Assembly (NCBI GenBank): GCA_028281785.1
Contig: JANQJG010000091.1
Coordinates: 1-64,000, forward strand
Length of the DNA stretch: 64,000 bases
Source: Rhodospirillales bacterium
GTDB lineage: Bacteria; Pseudomonadota; Alphaproteobacteria; Rhodospirillales; Shumkoniaceae
Direction: 5' to 3'
The translations under genes and the position numbers were made by a program. Shown in pieces: positions 47,572 through 55,901 of this stretch; position 1 is the first letter of the stretch, and each line of letters begins with the position of its first letter. The notes beneath the pieces were generated by a model that was not told the DNA's origin, ran no database searches, and saw only the letters and a list, made by a program, of their open reading frames with translations.

Positions 47572-49437
47572 ATGACGAACGAGACGGCGCCCCGGGCCTC
47601 GGGATGGCCCATCGGCATGGTATTGATCTTTGGCTTTGGCGGGCTGGTTCTGGCCGCCGTCGGCATCGTGCTTTATCTCGGCTTTTCCAGTGCCGCTCAG
47701 AACACCCGTGCCTTTCTGCACGCCCGCGCGGAGAGCATTCTCGATGACTTGGTCACCGAAATCGATTTCCAACTGCGGCCGGTTGCCGAGCAGGCGGATT
47801 GGATTGCCGAGAGGGTCGCCAACGGAACCCTGGATCCGAAATCGGAAGAGGCATGGGACGCTTTCGCCTCCGGCGTTCTTGCGGCAAGCCAGCAGGTGAC
47901 GGGCATTGCCTTTATCTTGCCGGAGGGCACCGCCCACATAGTCCGACGCAGGCGAGACCAGCTTGACGTCGAGGATCGGCTGGAGCGCCCCGTTCCCGAG
48001 AGCGTGATCGCGGAGTTCCTGAATCCGTCCGGCGAACCTCGATCCTTTTGGACGGACCCGGAATTCGCGCCCGGCCGGCGCGATGTGGTGTTGCTGCAGC
48101 ATACGGCCCTGTACAAAGACGGTGCGTTCCTCGGCATTCTGGTCCAGGGGGTGCGGATTTCCGATCTTTCCCGTCCCCTAGTTGAGGTCGCCGGGCCGTT
48201 GGGGGTCACACCCTTCATCCTGGTCGGGGGGACCCGGGTGCTCGCCCATCCCCGGCTCGCGGCGGGGCCGGTTGATCCTGGGCCCGTGGGGCAGGGTAGT
48301 CGCGCCCGACGAGCGCCTGCCGATCGCGAAACCCCGGCCTTGCCCGGGCTGCGTGAACTCGGGGATCCGGTTCTCGCCGAGATCTGGAGTCCGGACGAGT
48401 TTCCTCTGACGCTCATGGGGGAGCTGGAGCGGTTTCAGGCCAAGGGCGTGTGGGTCGACGGTGAACGCCGGGTCTTCGTCTATCGCGAGATCAGCGGCTT
48501 TGGCCCCGACCCCTGGATCGTCGGCGCCCATCTCAACCCCGATCTCGCCAACGAGGAAGTCGAGCAGTTCTACCTTTCCGGCGCCGCTGGCCTTGCCATC
48601 CTCCTGATCGCCGTCGCCGCCGCCGTGTTGATCGGACGGCGGACAAGCCAGCCCGTCCAGCGCTTGGCGCGGGCGGCCGAGCAGATCAGCGACGGGCGCC
48701 TCGACGATTTTCAGCCCTTGCAGCCGGGCTTCTTTCGCGAGCTCAACGAGGCCGGCCGGTCCTTCAACGCCATGGTCGAGGGGTTGCGCGAACGCCAGAT
48801 GATTCGCGATCTGTTCGGCAAGTACGTTCCCGAGACGGTCGCGGCCGCCCTGATGAAGGACCGCGGTCAGCTTGAGCCCCAGGCCTCCCAGGCGACCATC
48901 CTGTTCGTCGATCTGGAGGGGTTCACGACGCTATCAGAAGTCCTCAAGCCGGGCGAGATCGTGGATCTGCTCAACAGCTATTTCTCATCCGTCGTCGCCG
49001 TGCTGGAACGGCATGGCGGGGTCGTCACCCAGTTCCAGGGGGATGCCATCCTGGCGATCTTCAACGTTCCCGTACCCAATCCGGATCACGCCGGGCGGGC
49101 GCTGCGGGCCGCCGTCGAGATCCAGCGGGTCGTCGGCGCGGAAACCTATGCCGGACGCCACCTGGCCTGCCGCATCGGTCTGAATACCGGCGAGGTCGTG
49201 GCCGGCAGCGTCGGCGCCTCGGGGCGGCTGAACTACACCGTGCACGGCGACGCCGTCAATCTCGCGGCGCGGCTGGAGCAGCTCAATAAGGAATTCGGCA
49301 CGCGCATCCTGGCGGCCGAGACGACCGCGTCCGCCTCCGAAACGCCGATGCGTCCGGTCGGCGAGGTCACGGTGCGCGGCAAGACCTCATCCGTGAAGAT
49401 CTTCACCCTCGACGGTGCGCGGCCGGACGAGGCTTGA
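47572..49437 (+). CDS. Membrane adenylate/guanylate cyclase with HAMP domain
   Basis: 621 aa. A first helix (residues 14-38) is followed by a periplasmic Cache-like sensor region to about 335, a second helix (342-362), a HAMP domain (RRTSQPVQRLARAAEQISDG) and a class III cyclase domain (about 410-610). Catalytic Asp residues are in FVDLEGFTTLSEV and FQGDAILAIF; the purine-side block is GLNTGEVVAGSVGASGRLNYTV, cut here after NY. It should make cAMP, or less likely cGMP, in response to an external ligand or stress. GGAGGA lies before the start. Confidence 0.92.
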   Translation: MTNETAPRASGWPIGMVLIFGFGGLVLAAVGIVLYLGFSSAAQNTRAFLHARAESILDDLVTEIDFQLRPVAEQADWIAERVANGTLDPKSEEAWDAFASGVLAASQQVTGIAFILPEGTAHIVRRRRDQLDVEDRLERPVPESVIAEFLNPSGEPRSFWTDPEFAPGRRDVVLLQHTALYKDGAFLGILVQGVRISDLSRPLVEVAGPLGVTPFILVGGTRVLAHPRLAAGPVDPGPVGQGSRARRAPADRETPALPGLRELGDPVLAEIWSPDEFPLTLMGELERFQAKGVWVDGERRVFVYREISGFGPDPWIVGAHLNPDLANEEVEQFYLSGAAGLAILLIAVAAAVLIGRRTSQPVQRLARAAEQISDGRLDDFQPLQPGFFRELNEAGRSFNAMVEGLRERQMIRDLFGKYVPETVAAALMKDRGQLEPQASQATILFVDLEGFTTLSEVLKPGEIVDLLNSYFSSVVAVLERHGGVVTQFQGDAILAIFNVPVPNPDHAGRALRAAVEIQRVVGAETYAGRHLACRIGLNTGEVVAGSVGASGRLNYTVHGDAVNLAARLEQLNKEFGTRILAAETTASASETPMRPVGEVTVRGKTSSVKIFTLDGARPDEA

Positions 49438-49446
49438 AAAACGCGA

Positions 49447-49872
49447 TCAAGCTTCGTCGGAAGACACGGGACGGCGCGTGGACTTGATCGTTTTGCGCCG
49501 ACGCTTGGCGACCAGCCGCCGCTCTATCGCGGCCCGACTCGGCTTGGTCGGGCGGCGCGGTTTCGGCCGCGTCGCGGCCCGGCGGATCAACTCGATCAGG
49601 CGGTCGAGCGCCTCACGGCGATTGCCGTCCTGGGTCCGCTGGCGGCGCGCGTCGATGACCAAAACGCCGTCGCCGGTCAGGCGCCGTCCGGCCAGACGCA
49701 TCAGGCGAATACGCACATCCTCCGGGAGCGACGCCGAGCGCGCCACGTCGAAACGCAACTGGACGGCGGTCGATACCTTGTTGACGTTCTGTCCGCCCGG
49801 GCCGGAGGCGCGCAAGAAGTGAAGCTCGATCTCGCGCTCGTCGAGAGCAATGGTGGACGTGACCACAATCAT
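49447..49872 (-). CDS. arfB: Ribosome rescue peptidyl-tRNA hydrolase ArfB
   Basis: 141 aa. The release-factor-like GGQ motif is at residues 26-28 (ASGPGGQNVNKVSTAV), and the basic C-terminal tail (KPRRPTKPSRAAIERRLVAK, then KRRRK) is the part that enters the empty mRNA channel in ArfB/YaeJ. It rescues ribosomes stalled on non-stop mRNA. It is convergent with the cyclase gene, with nine bases between stops. Confidence 0.95.
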   Translation of the reverse strand: MIVVTSTIALDEREIELHFLRASGPGGQNVNKVSTAVQLRFDVARSASLPEDVRIRLMRLAGRRLTGDGVLVIDARRQRTQDGNRREALDRLIELIRRAATRPKPRRPTKPSRAAIERRLVAKRRRKTIKSTRRPVSSDEA

Positions 49873-49939
49873 GGCTCCGGACGGAGCGTCCCCTCCACAG
49901 GTTTCCCGGAGCCCCGCACGCGGCCGCGCCCCGAAGGCG

Positions 49940-50464
49940 TCAGTGCATTGCGCCGTGCCCTTTGTGCCCGCCGCTCATGCCGCCCATACTCCCCTTCGCG
50001 CCGGCGGCGCGGATGGGGGCCTCGACGGTGATCTTGCCGGCCTTTTCGAAAGTCAGGGTCACGGTCAGCACCTCGCCCTCCTTCAAGGGCGCGTGCAGGC
50101 CCATCAGCATCACGTGCAGCCCGCCGGGTTGCAGGACGGTGGGCTCCCCGGGATGGATCTCGATGGCGTTGACTTGGCGCATCTTCATCACCCCGCCTTC
50201 CATCAGAACGGTGTGCAGCTCGACCTTGCCGGCGACCGGCGACTCGGCCGCGAGCAAGCGATCCATCTGCTGCCCGGCATTGACCAGGGTCGCATAGGCC
50301 GCGCCTGCCTTGGCCATCGGGCTGGCGGACGCCCGCGCCCAGGGCTCCGAAACCACGATCGTCCCCACCTTGTACTCCGCCGCCTGGGCGATGCCCGTTC
50401 CGGCAACGGTCACGGCCGCCACGATCGCCAATCCCCAACCGATGGCATGTTTCCATACCCGCAT
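49940..50464 (-). CDS. Periplasmic copper chaperone PCu(A)C
   Basis: 174 aa from ATG 50464, GGAGG upstream; TTG 50482 is possible but unlikely. A signal peptide with cleavage near AQAAEY precedes the PCuAC domain. Copper ligands follow the H-x-M..H-x-M pattern: HTVLMEGGVMKMR and GLHVMLMGLH. The tail GSMGGMSGGHKGHGAMH adds Met and His copper sites. Such proteins deliver Cu(I) to cytochrome oxidase. It lies 27 bases after the epimerase-like gene on the same strand. Confidence 0.92.
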   Translation of the reverse strand: MRVWKHAIGWGLAIVAAVTVAGTGIAQAAEYKVGTIVVSEPWARASASPMAKAGAAYATLVNAGQQMDRLLAAESPVAGKVELHTVLMEGGVMKMRQVNAIEIHPGEPTVLQPGGLHVMLMGLHAPLKEGEVLTVTLTFEKAGKITVEAPIRAAGAKGSMGGMSGGHKGHGAMH

Positions 50465-50491
50465 AATCTGCTGTCCTCCCAACTGGTCCGA

Positions 50492-51400
50492 TCAATTCAC
50501 CTTCACATCGGATACGGATTCGATCCCGTCAAGACCGAAAGCCCGCCGGGCCGCGTCCCATTCCCTCAGGATGAACTCGCGGCCGTGCCGGGCCAGCTCG
50601 TCGCTGTCCTCCCACATTCGGCGCCAGAGCGCCATGCCGGCGGCAAGTCCGGCCCCCGCGATGCCCCCGGAAAAGGCCTCGAACCCCAACGGGCCCGTGT
50701 AGTCGATGCGAGCGAGGGCGCGGAAGGCGGCGCGGAAATCGACATTGCCGGTGCCCAGGCGGCCGCGATGACTCTCGCCGATCTCGAAATAGCCGAGCTT
50801 GTCGGCGCAAAGCTCGATCACGCGCCCGAAATCGGTCTCCTCGATGTTCATGTGGTAGGTGTCGAGATGCACGAAGATGTTGTCGGAGCCGGTCGCCGCG
50901 ATATGCGTCATTGCCTGCTCGCCGGTCGTCAGAAGGTTGGTCTCGTAACGATTCACAACCTCAAGGGCGAGGGGGAAGCCCGCCGCCTTGGCCTTTTCGG
51001 CCGCGCGCGCCAGAACCTCGATGCTGTGGCGGCGTCCGGCTTCCGTCGGCAGGCGCAGGTGTTTCGCCAAGGCGGAGTAATAGACCCCGCCAAGGCGGCG
51101 CGAGCCGAGATCGCGGGCAACGCTGATCGCGTCCATGATCAGGGTCTCGCCGCGCGCCACGGTCTCCGGATCGTCGCTTGAGATGTCCGTGCCCAGATCG
51201 AGGGCCAAGCCGTTGACCGGGGCAATGCGGTTTTCCTCGAGAATCGGACGCAGCCGATCGGGGTTGACGACAGAGAGATCCCGCAGCGGGATCACGACCT
51301 GATCGAAGGCCGCGGCCGCGGCCGCGGCGATCGCGCGGCGCCCCTCCTCATCGTTCCATTGCGAGGCCCAGACATGGGAATGCACACCCAGTGTGTTCAT
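50492..51400 (-). CDS. Sugar phosphate isomerase/epimerase-like TIM barrel protein
   Basis: 302 aa xylose-isomerase-like barrel of the D-tagatose 3-epimerase group. The metal ligands fit the family: Glu in LALEVVNRYE, Asp in FVHLDTYHMNIE, His in GESHRGRLGTG and Glu in LGFEAFSGG. It probably interconverts ketoses or erythrulose-type sugars. The substrate is not determined. No obvious pathway partner is adjacent. Confidence 0.88.
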   Translation of the reverse strand: MNTLGVHSHVWASQWNDEEGRRAIAAAAAAAFDQVVIPLRDLSVVNPDRLRPILEENRIAPVNGLALDLGTDISSDDPETVARGETLIMDAISVARDLGSRRLGGVYYSALAKHLRLPTEAGRRHSIEVLARAAEKAKAAGFPLALEVVNRYETNLLTTGEQAMTHIAATGSDNIFVHLDTYHMNIEETDFGRVIELCADKLGYFEIGESHRGRLGTGNVDFRAAFRALARIDYTGPLGFEAFSGGIAGAGLAAGMALWRRMWEDSDELARHGREFILREWDAARRAFGLDGIESVSDVKVN

Positions 51401-51487
51401 GAACCTGCCCTCCCTGTTTTTTTATGATTGGTTCGACGGCACCATACCGCCCCCCGCATCGCCTTGAAAGCGCCGGGGGAACACCGA

Positions 51488-52141
51488 CTAAATCTCTTCC
51501 TCCGCGATGGTGTAAGGCTCCGCAGCAGCCGCGGCGGCCCAGTCCCGGAGATCGGGCCAGGCCCAGACGGCTTCGGCATAGGCGCGGCAGACATCGCTCA
51601 TCGCCACGTCATAGGTACGAAAACGGCTCACCACGGGGGCGTAGAAGGCGTCGGCCAGGGTGAAGCCGCCGAACAGGAAAGGGCCGTCCTCCCCGGCGCG
51701 GTTCCGGCAGGTTTCCCAGATCTGTTGAACGCGCGCGATATCGGCGTCGACCTCGGGGCTGCGGCCCTTGCCCGGCAGCCGCGCCCGGACGTTCATCGGC
51801 ATGCCGCCGCGGAGCGCGGCGAAGCTCGAATGCATCTCCGCGCAGATCGAACGGGCAAAGGCCCGCATTCCGGCATCCGCGGGCCACGGTCCGGCCTCGG
51901 GAAATCGCTCGGCCAGGTATTCGGCGATGGCGAGCGTGTCCCAGATCGTGATGTCCCCATCCTTGAGCACCGGCACCCGGCCCGACGGCGAATGGGCCTT
52001 GATCGCCGCTTCCGTTTCGGGGCGGCTCAACGGGATCAGCAGTTCGTCGAATTCGGCGCCCGTTTTCTTGAGCGCCAGCCAGGCGCGCAAACTCCAGGAC
52101 GAATAGTTCTTGTTGCCGATGACGAGGGTAAGCCGGTTCAT
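51488..52141 (-). CDS. Glutathione S-transferase family protein
   Basis: 217 aa from ATG 52141, with AGGAAAGGG upstream; an in-frame start at 52183 adds a non-conserved leader. The thioredoxin-like N-domain begins LTLVIGNKNYSSWSLRAWLA, and the cis-Pro and glutathione contacts lie in GRVPVLKDGD and WDTLAIAEYL. A helical C-domain follows. The likely catalytic residue is a Ser of the NYSSWS motif. It acts in detoxification or stress, substrate unknown. Confidence 0.9.
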   Translation of the reverse strand: MNRLTLVIGNKNYSSWSLRAWLALKKTGAEFDELLIPLSRPETEAAIKAHSPSGRVPVLKDGDITIWDTLAIAEYLAERFPEAGPWPADAGMRAFARSICAEMHSSFAALRGGMPMNVRARLPGKGRSPEVDADIARVQQIWETCRNRAGEDGPFLFGGFTLADAFYAPVVSRFRTYDVAMSDVCRAYAEAVWAWPDLRDWAAAAAAEPYTIAEEEI

Positions 52142-52288
52142 GACCCTTTCCTGTCTCGCGGGTTCGCGCGATCCCGGCGCCATAGCCGTCGGCGCGGGTT
52201 CGGATCAAGGTGACGTCGACAGTTCGTTAATACAGTCTGGCGTGACGCCGCTTCCTGTGACACCACGAGCCGCCTGCTAGTGTGATGG

Positions 52289-52327
52289 TTCCGAAGTTCG
52301 GTACATTATGTGTGCCGAACTTCGGAA
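52289..52327. repeat. Perfect 13-bp inverted repeat, REP-like
   Basis: TTCCGAAGTTCGG (52289-52301) is exactly inverted at 52315-52327 around a 13-base loop. It lies in the 264-base gap upstream of the GST gene and is one of two adjacent hairpins. Confidence 0.75.
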
Positions 52328-52355
52328 GCTGAATCACACGAGAATCAACAAGTCA

Positions 52356-52406
52356 GTGTGCCGATTCACGCGAGATTCAATGTAGCGAATCTCGCGATCG
52401 GGACAC
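52356..52406 (-). terminator. Extended hairpin directly after the heme monooxygenase gene
   Basis: A perfect 10-bp inner stem (52369-52378 with 52387-52396) is extended outward by 9 of 10 pairs (52356-52365 with 52397-52406) across a three-base bulge. It touches the stop codon at 52406-52408 of the minus-strand monooxygenase gene. It may terminate or protect the heme-operon transcript. Confidence 0.6.
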
Positions 52407-52726
52407 TAGGGCGTCTTCTTCATTCCCAGTACGACTTCGAAGCCCTCGAATTGAGGGCCGCCAACGTAGAAATCCTTGGTTTGACCGGCGTTTCTGTGCG
52501 CCTCTCGGAAAGCTTCGGACCTCGTCCAAGCTTCAAAGTCGGCCTGGCTGCGCCAGATCGAATGGCTGGCATAAAGCACGTGGTCCTCTGCTTCGGGGCC
52601 CTTGAGCAGATGGAATTCGACGAAGCCCGGCACGCCCTTCAGGCGGCTGTCGCGGCCGCGCCAGACACTTTCGAACGCCTCCGCATGGTCCTTGCGCACG
52701 CGGAAGCGGTTCATCGCAATAAACAT
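52406..52726 (-). CDS. IsdG-like heme-degrading monooxygenase (ABM fold)
   Basis: 106 aa antibiotic-biosynthesis-monooxygenase fold. Three residues match the IsdG-type heme site: Asn6 in AMNRFRV, Trp in HSIWRSQADFEAWTRSEAF and the following His in REAHR. With reductant such enzymes open heme and release iron. It is the last gene of the heme-import cluster, 43 bases after hmuV, which supports the role over a generic monooxygenase. Confidence 0.82.
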   Translation of the reverse strand: MFIAMNRFRVRKDHAEAFESVWRGRDSRLKGVPGFVEFHLLKGPEAEDHVLYASHSIWRSQADFEAWTRSEAFREAHRNAGQTKDFYVGGPQFEGFEVVLGMKKTP

Positions 52727-52769
52727 GGCGGTTTCTCCCGTCTGTCTCGTTTCACGTCGTCAGCCGCGG

Positions 52770-53552
52770 CTAAAGCGGCACCAATTGGGGACGGCCTCGG
52801 TTGGGATGCCGTTGTATGGTGACCCGAATATCGAAGGCTTTTTCGATTTGGTCTTCCGTCAAGACCATGTCGACCGGTCCCTCGGCTTGTACCTGGCCGT
52901 CGACAAGCAGCACCATCCGGTCCGCGTAGAGCGCGGCGAGGTTGGGATCGTGGAGCACGGCCAGCACGCCAATCCGCCGGTCGGACATGCGGCGCGCAAA
53001 ATCGAGTAGGCGGTGTTGATGGGTCAGGTCGAGGTTGTTGGTTGGTTCGTCGAGCAAGAGATATCGCGTAAGATCGTCGCTTGGCTCCGGCCAAATCTGG
53101 GCCATCACGCGGGCCAGTTGTACACGCTGGCGTTCGCCACCCGATAAGGTGGTGTAGACCCGCTCCGCCAGGCGTCCGGCATCGACTTCTTCGAGCGCTG
53201 CGGCGGCGATGTCGAGATCGCGGACACGGCTTGAGCTGCCGCTATGTGCGCTGCGGCCCATCAAGACCACCTCCAGCGCACGGAAAGGGAAGGACAGCTC
53301 CAAGGACTGCGGCAGCACGGCCCGGCGGCGCGCCAGATCCGCAGGGGACCATCGGCCCAGCGACCGGCCGTCGAGGGTCACAACCCCCTCTCCGGGCATG
53401 AGCGCACCCGAGAGCAGGTGCAGCAGGGTCGACTTGCCCGCGCCATTCGGACCGATCACGGCGGTGAACCCGCCCGGTTGCAGCATCACGCTGACATCGC
53501 GAAGGATCGTGTGCCCTTGCCGGGCGAAATGAAGACCGTTTCCGCGCAGCAT
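52770..53552 (-). CDS. hmuV: Heme ABC transporter ATP-binding protein HmuV
   Basis: 260 aa ATPase: Walker A GPNGAGKST near residue 36, signature LSGGERQRVQLARVM, Walker B YLLLDEPTNNLD and H-loop AVLHDPNLA. The segment FPFRALEVVLMGRSAH is typical of HmuV-type heme importers. It energises import through HmuU, whose gene ends seven bases upstream. Confidence 0.93.
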   Translation of the reverse strand: MLRGNGLHFARQGHTILRDVSVMLQPGGFTAVIGPNGAGKSTLLHLLSGALMPGEGVVTLDGRSLGRWSPADLARRRAVLPQSLELSFPFRALEVVLMGRSAHSGSSSRVRDLDIAAAALEEVDAGRLAERVYTTLSGGERQRVQLARVMAQIWPEPSDDLTRYLLLDEPTNNLDLTHQHRLLDFARRMSDRRIGVLAVLHDPNLAALYADRMVLLVDGQVQAEGPVDMVLTEDQIEKAFDIRVTIQRHPNRGRPQLVPL

Positions 53553-53559
53553 TACGGCA

Positions 53560-54657
53560 TCACCAGAGGCCCAGGCCGCGCCGCCGCATAAGCAGCCAAA
53601 GGAAGAAAGGACCGCCGACGCAACTCGTCAGAATGCCGATGGGAAGTTCGGCCGGAAGCACCAGTGTGCGCGCCAGGAGGTCGGCGAGCAGCAGCAAGGT
53701 CCCGCCGAGCAGAATGCAGGCCGGCAGAAGAAGCCTGTGATCGGGACCGAGGGTCAGGCGCAACAGATGCGGAACCACGAGTCCGACGAAGCCGATCACG
53801 CCGGTCAGGGCCACGGACGCTCCGACGGCAAGCGCCGCGAGCAGCACGACGAATCGCTTAACCCGTTCGATGTTGAAACCCAGATGAAGCGCCTCGACTT
53901 CGCCAAGCAGCAAGCCGTTGAGCGGACGCGCCAGGACCGGCAAGGCGAGCGTTGGCAAGAGCATCAGCGGGGCGGCAAGCAGCAGCCGGTCCCATGTCAC
54001 GCCTCCAAGGCTTCCAAGCAGCCAGAAATTCAGATCACGCAAGGCCTGATCGTCGCTGACGAAGATCAGCAGACCGATCGCCGCGCCGGCCAGGGCGTTT
54101 AGCGCAATACCGGCCAGCAGCATGGTCGCCACCTCGGTGCGCCCATCGCGGCTGGCGATGCGATAGACCAGCCAGGTCGTGGCGAGCCCGCCGGCAAAGG
54201 CGCTCAGCGGCAGCAAGTATGCGAGCGGGTCGGGCGACAGACCCAGCACCGGCAGGCTGCCACCGAGAACGATCACCACGGCGGCGGCCAGGGCCGCGCC
54301 GGTGGATACGCCTATCAAACCGGGATCTGCCAAAGGGTTCCGGAAGAGGCCTTGAAGGGCGGCGCCGGCAATGGCGAGCGCTGCGCCAACCAGGATCGCC
54401 AGGCAGGCGCGCGGAAGACGAATTGTGAGGAGTACGGTCTCTTGCACCGGCGCATGCATCGATAGCCGGGCAAGGCCCACTTGTTCCAGGAAGATGGACA
54501 TAACTTGCAGGGGAGAGATGGCGACCGCGCCGATGCCGACCGACAGGAGGAAGGCGCTCCCCAGTCCGCAGAACAGAAGCAGCAGGGCGGTTCGCGTGCG
54601 CGCGGCTTGGCTGCGAAGGACGTCGGCTGCGTCCGTCATCGGCGCGCATTCGCTCAC
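53560..54657 (-). CDS. hmuU: Heme ABC transporter permease HmuU
   Basis: 365 aa FecCD-family permease with about ten helices. Family motifs include RLPRACLAILVGAALAIAGA, LQGLFRNPLADPGLIGVS and FVGLVVPHLLRLTLGPDHR. GTG 54657 overlaps the hmuT stop (GTGA) and is used; ATG 54639 is an alternative. It forms the inner-membrane channel for heme delivered by HmuT. Confidence 0.93.
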   Translation of the reverse strand: MSECAPMTDAADVLRSQAARTRTALLLLFCGLGSAFLLSVGIGAVAISPLQVMSIFLEQVGLARLSMHAPVQETVLLTIRLPRACLAILVGAALAIAGAALQGLFRNPLADPGLIGVSTGAALAAAVVIVLGGSLPVLGLSPDPLAYLLPLSAFAGGLATTWLVYRIASRDGRTEVATMLLAGIALNALAGAAIGLLIFVSDDQALRDLNFWLLGSLGGVTWDRLLLAAPLMLLPTLALPVLARPLNGLLLGEVEALHLGFNIERVKRFVVLLAALAVGASVALTGVIGFVGLVVPHLLRLTLGPDHRLLLPACILLGGTLLLLADLLARTLVLPAELPIGILTSCVGGPFFLWLLMRRRGLGLW

Positions 54658-55514
54658 CGCGCATCCATGAGTGTGGGGTGCAGCGCCTGCGCCAACAGCG
54701 CCACGGCTTCGGGTGTGCGCGGGCCGAAGCCCAGCAGCAGCAATCCATTCAGTGCAACCAACCGACCTGCCGCGGCGGCCGGACTTGCGCCCAGCTCCGG
54801 CCGGCTGAGGATGGCCTTCCGGCCACCGAGCCGCTCGAGCGTCCGCTCGGTGACGAGTATCACGTCCGGTCTTGCCGCCGCGGCAGCCTCCGGCGACAAC
54901 GGTTTGAAGCCCGAAAACTGCGCGAGGGCGTTTTGCCCGCCGGCCAAGTCGATGATGCCGGCCGCCGAGGTGTTCTTGCCGGCCGCCAATGGCGCGCCGT
55001 TGCCGACCGACAGTAGGAAAATCACCCTTGGCCGTTCGGTGACGGCGGCCAGTTTACGCGCCACGCCGCGTTGAGCCTCGTCGATGCGCGAATTGAGGGC
55101 ATCGCCTTCGCTTGCGAGATCAAGCGCGGCGGCTACTTGCCGAACCTTCTCGTGCATGCCGTTCAGACTCGGTTCGTCGGGTATCAGCACAATCCTCACG
55201 CCCGCCGCCCCTAGCTGGTCGATCGTCGTCTTCGGCCCGGCGTCCTCGATCAAGAGGAGGAGGTCGGGTTCGAGCGCGAGGATGGGTTCCGCCGAAAGGC
55301 GGCGCATATAGCCTACATCCGGAAGTTTATCGGCGGCCGGTGGGTAGCTGCTCGTACTGTCGACGGCGACGAGCCGCTCCGCGGCGCCGAGGGCATAAAC
55401 GATCTCCGTAATCGAGCCGCCGACAGAGATCAGCCGCTGTTCTTCCGCCGCAACCGGAGATGTAAGGGCTGTACATAGAAGAAGCGCATACAACCAAATT
55501 TGTAGATGTCGCAT
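54654..55514 (-). CDS. hmuT: Periplasmic heme-binding protein HmuT
   Basis: 286 aa with a signal peptide ending near PVAAEE. It is a class III (BtuF/FhuD-like) binding protein with RLISVGGSITEIVYALGAAE and the heme-ligand region VDSTSSYPPAADKLPDVGYM; the conserved Tyr in SYPP is the expected heme ligand. It captures heme in the periplasm. The outer-membrane TonB receptor is not encoded in this window. Upstream, 55608-55627 is a weak imperfect palindrome that might be an iron-regulator site. Confidence 0.92.
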   Translation of the reverse strand: MRHLQIWLYALLLCTALTSPVAAEEQRLISVGGSITEIVYALGAAERLVAVDSTSSYPPAADKLPDVGYMRRLSAEPILALEPDLLLLIEDAGPKTTIDQLGAAGVRIVLIPDEPSLNGMHEKVRQVAAALDLASEGDALNSRIDEAQRGVARKLAAVTERPRVIFLLSVGNGAPLAAGKNTSAAGIIDLAGGQNALAQFSGFKPLSPEAAAAARPDVILVTERTLERLGGRKAILSRPELGASPAAAAGRLVALNGLLLLGFGPRTPEAVALLAQALHPTLMDAR

Positions 55515-55697
55515 GGTCGCCGTCCCACTATGTCGCTCTGTAACCGATCCTCGCCTTGAGTTGCCCTTGCCCCAACCGATCAGAATTTGAGGTTATGCTG
55601 AAAGTGCTTTGCGTTTGCAATGCGAAAAGTAAGGTTGGCGTGAAGTTGGCTCCCGCACCGTGCGCGTCTTCCGGACATCAGGACAGAGGAGAGAGAG

Positions 55698-55867
55698 ATG
55701 ATCGGACAAACCCTTCCCGACGTCACATTCAAGACACGGGTCCGAGACGAGTCGGTCGGCGGGTTACATCCATACCGGGGGAAAATCGGACCACGGCCGA
55801 TTGGCTTCAGGGGCGCCGTTTTGGATCAAGGGGTGTTTTGATCGGCGTTGTCGGGGCGCTATGGTAG
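55698..55867 (+). pseudogene. Truncated, frameshifted peroxiredoxin gene
   Basis: After a GGAGAGAG ribosome-binding site, ATG 55698 reads MIGQTLPDVTFKTRVRDESV, the strongly conserved start of a glutaredoxin/glutathione-type peroxiredoxin (Prx5-like), then GG and PY. Near 55775 the frame shifts and continues as ENRTTADWLQGRRF and GVLIGVVGAL, again the family, before a TAG at 55865. The catalytic Cys region and all downstream sequence are gone, replaced by the aminopeptidase start. This is a relic. Confidence 0.75.
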
Positions 55868-55901
55868 CGCGCTGGGGGTATCGAAATCGGAGGTGTGACG
55901 G

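Noticed and set aside
52310-52822. 170-codon plus-strand ORF over the heme monooxygenase
   Set aside because: It begins inside a hairpin and is antisense to a gene with clear active-site residues.
55608-55627. Possible Fur/Mur-type box upstream of hmuT
   Set aside because: The symmetry is poor and it does not clearly match a known iron or manganese regulator consensus; mentioned only in the hmuT entry.
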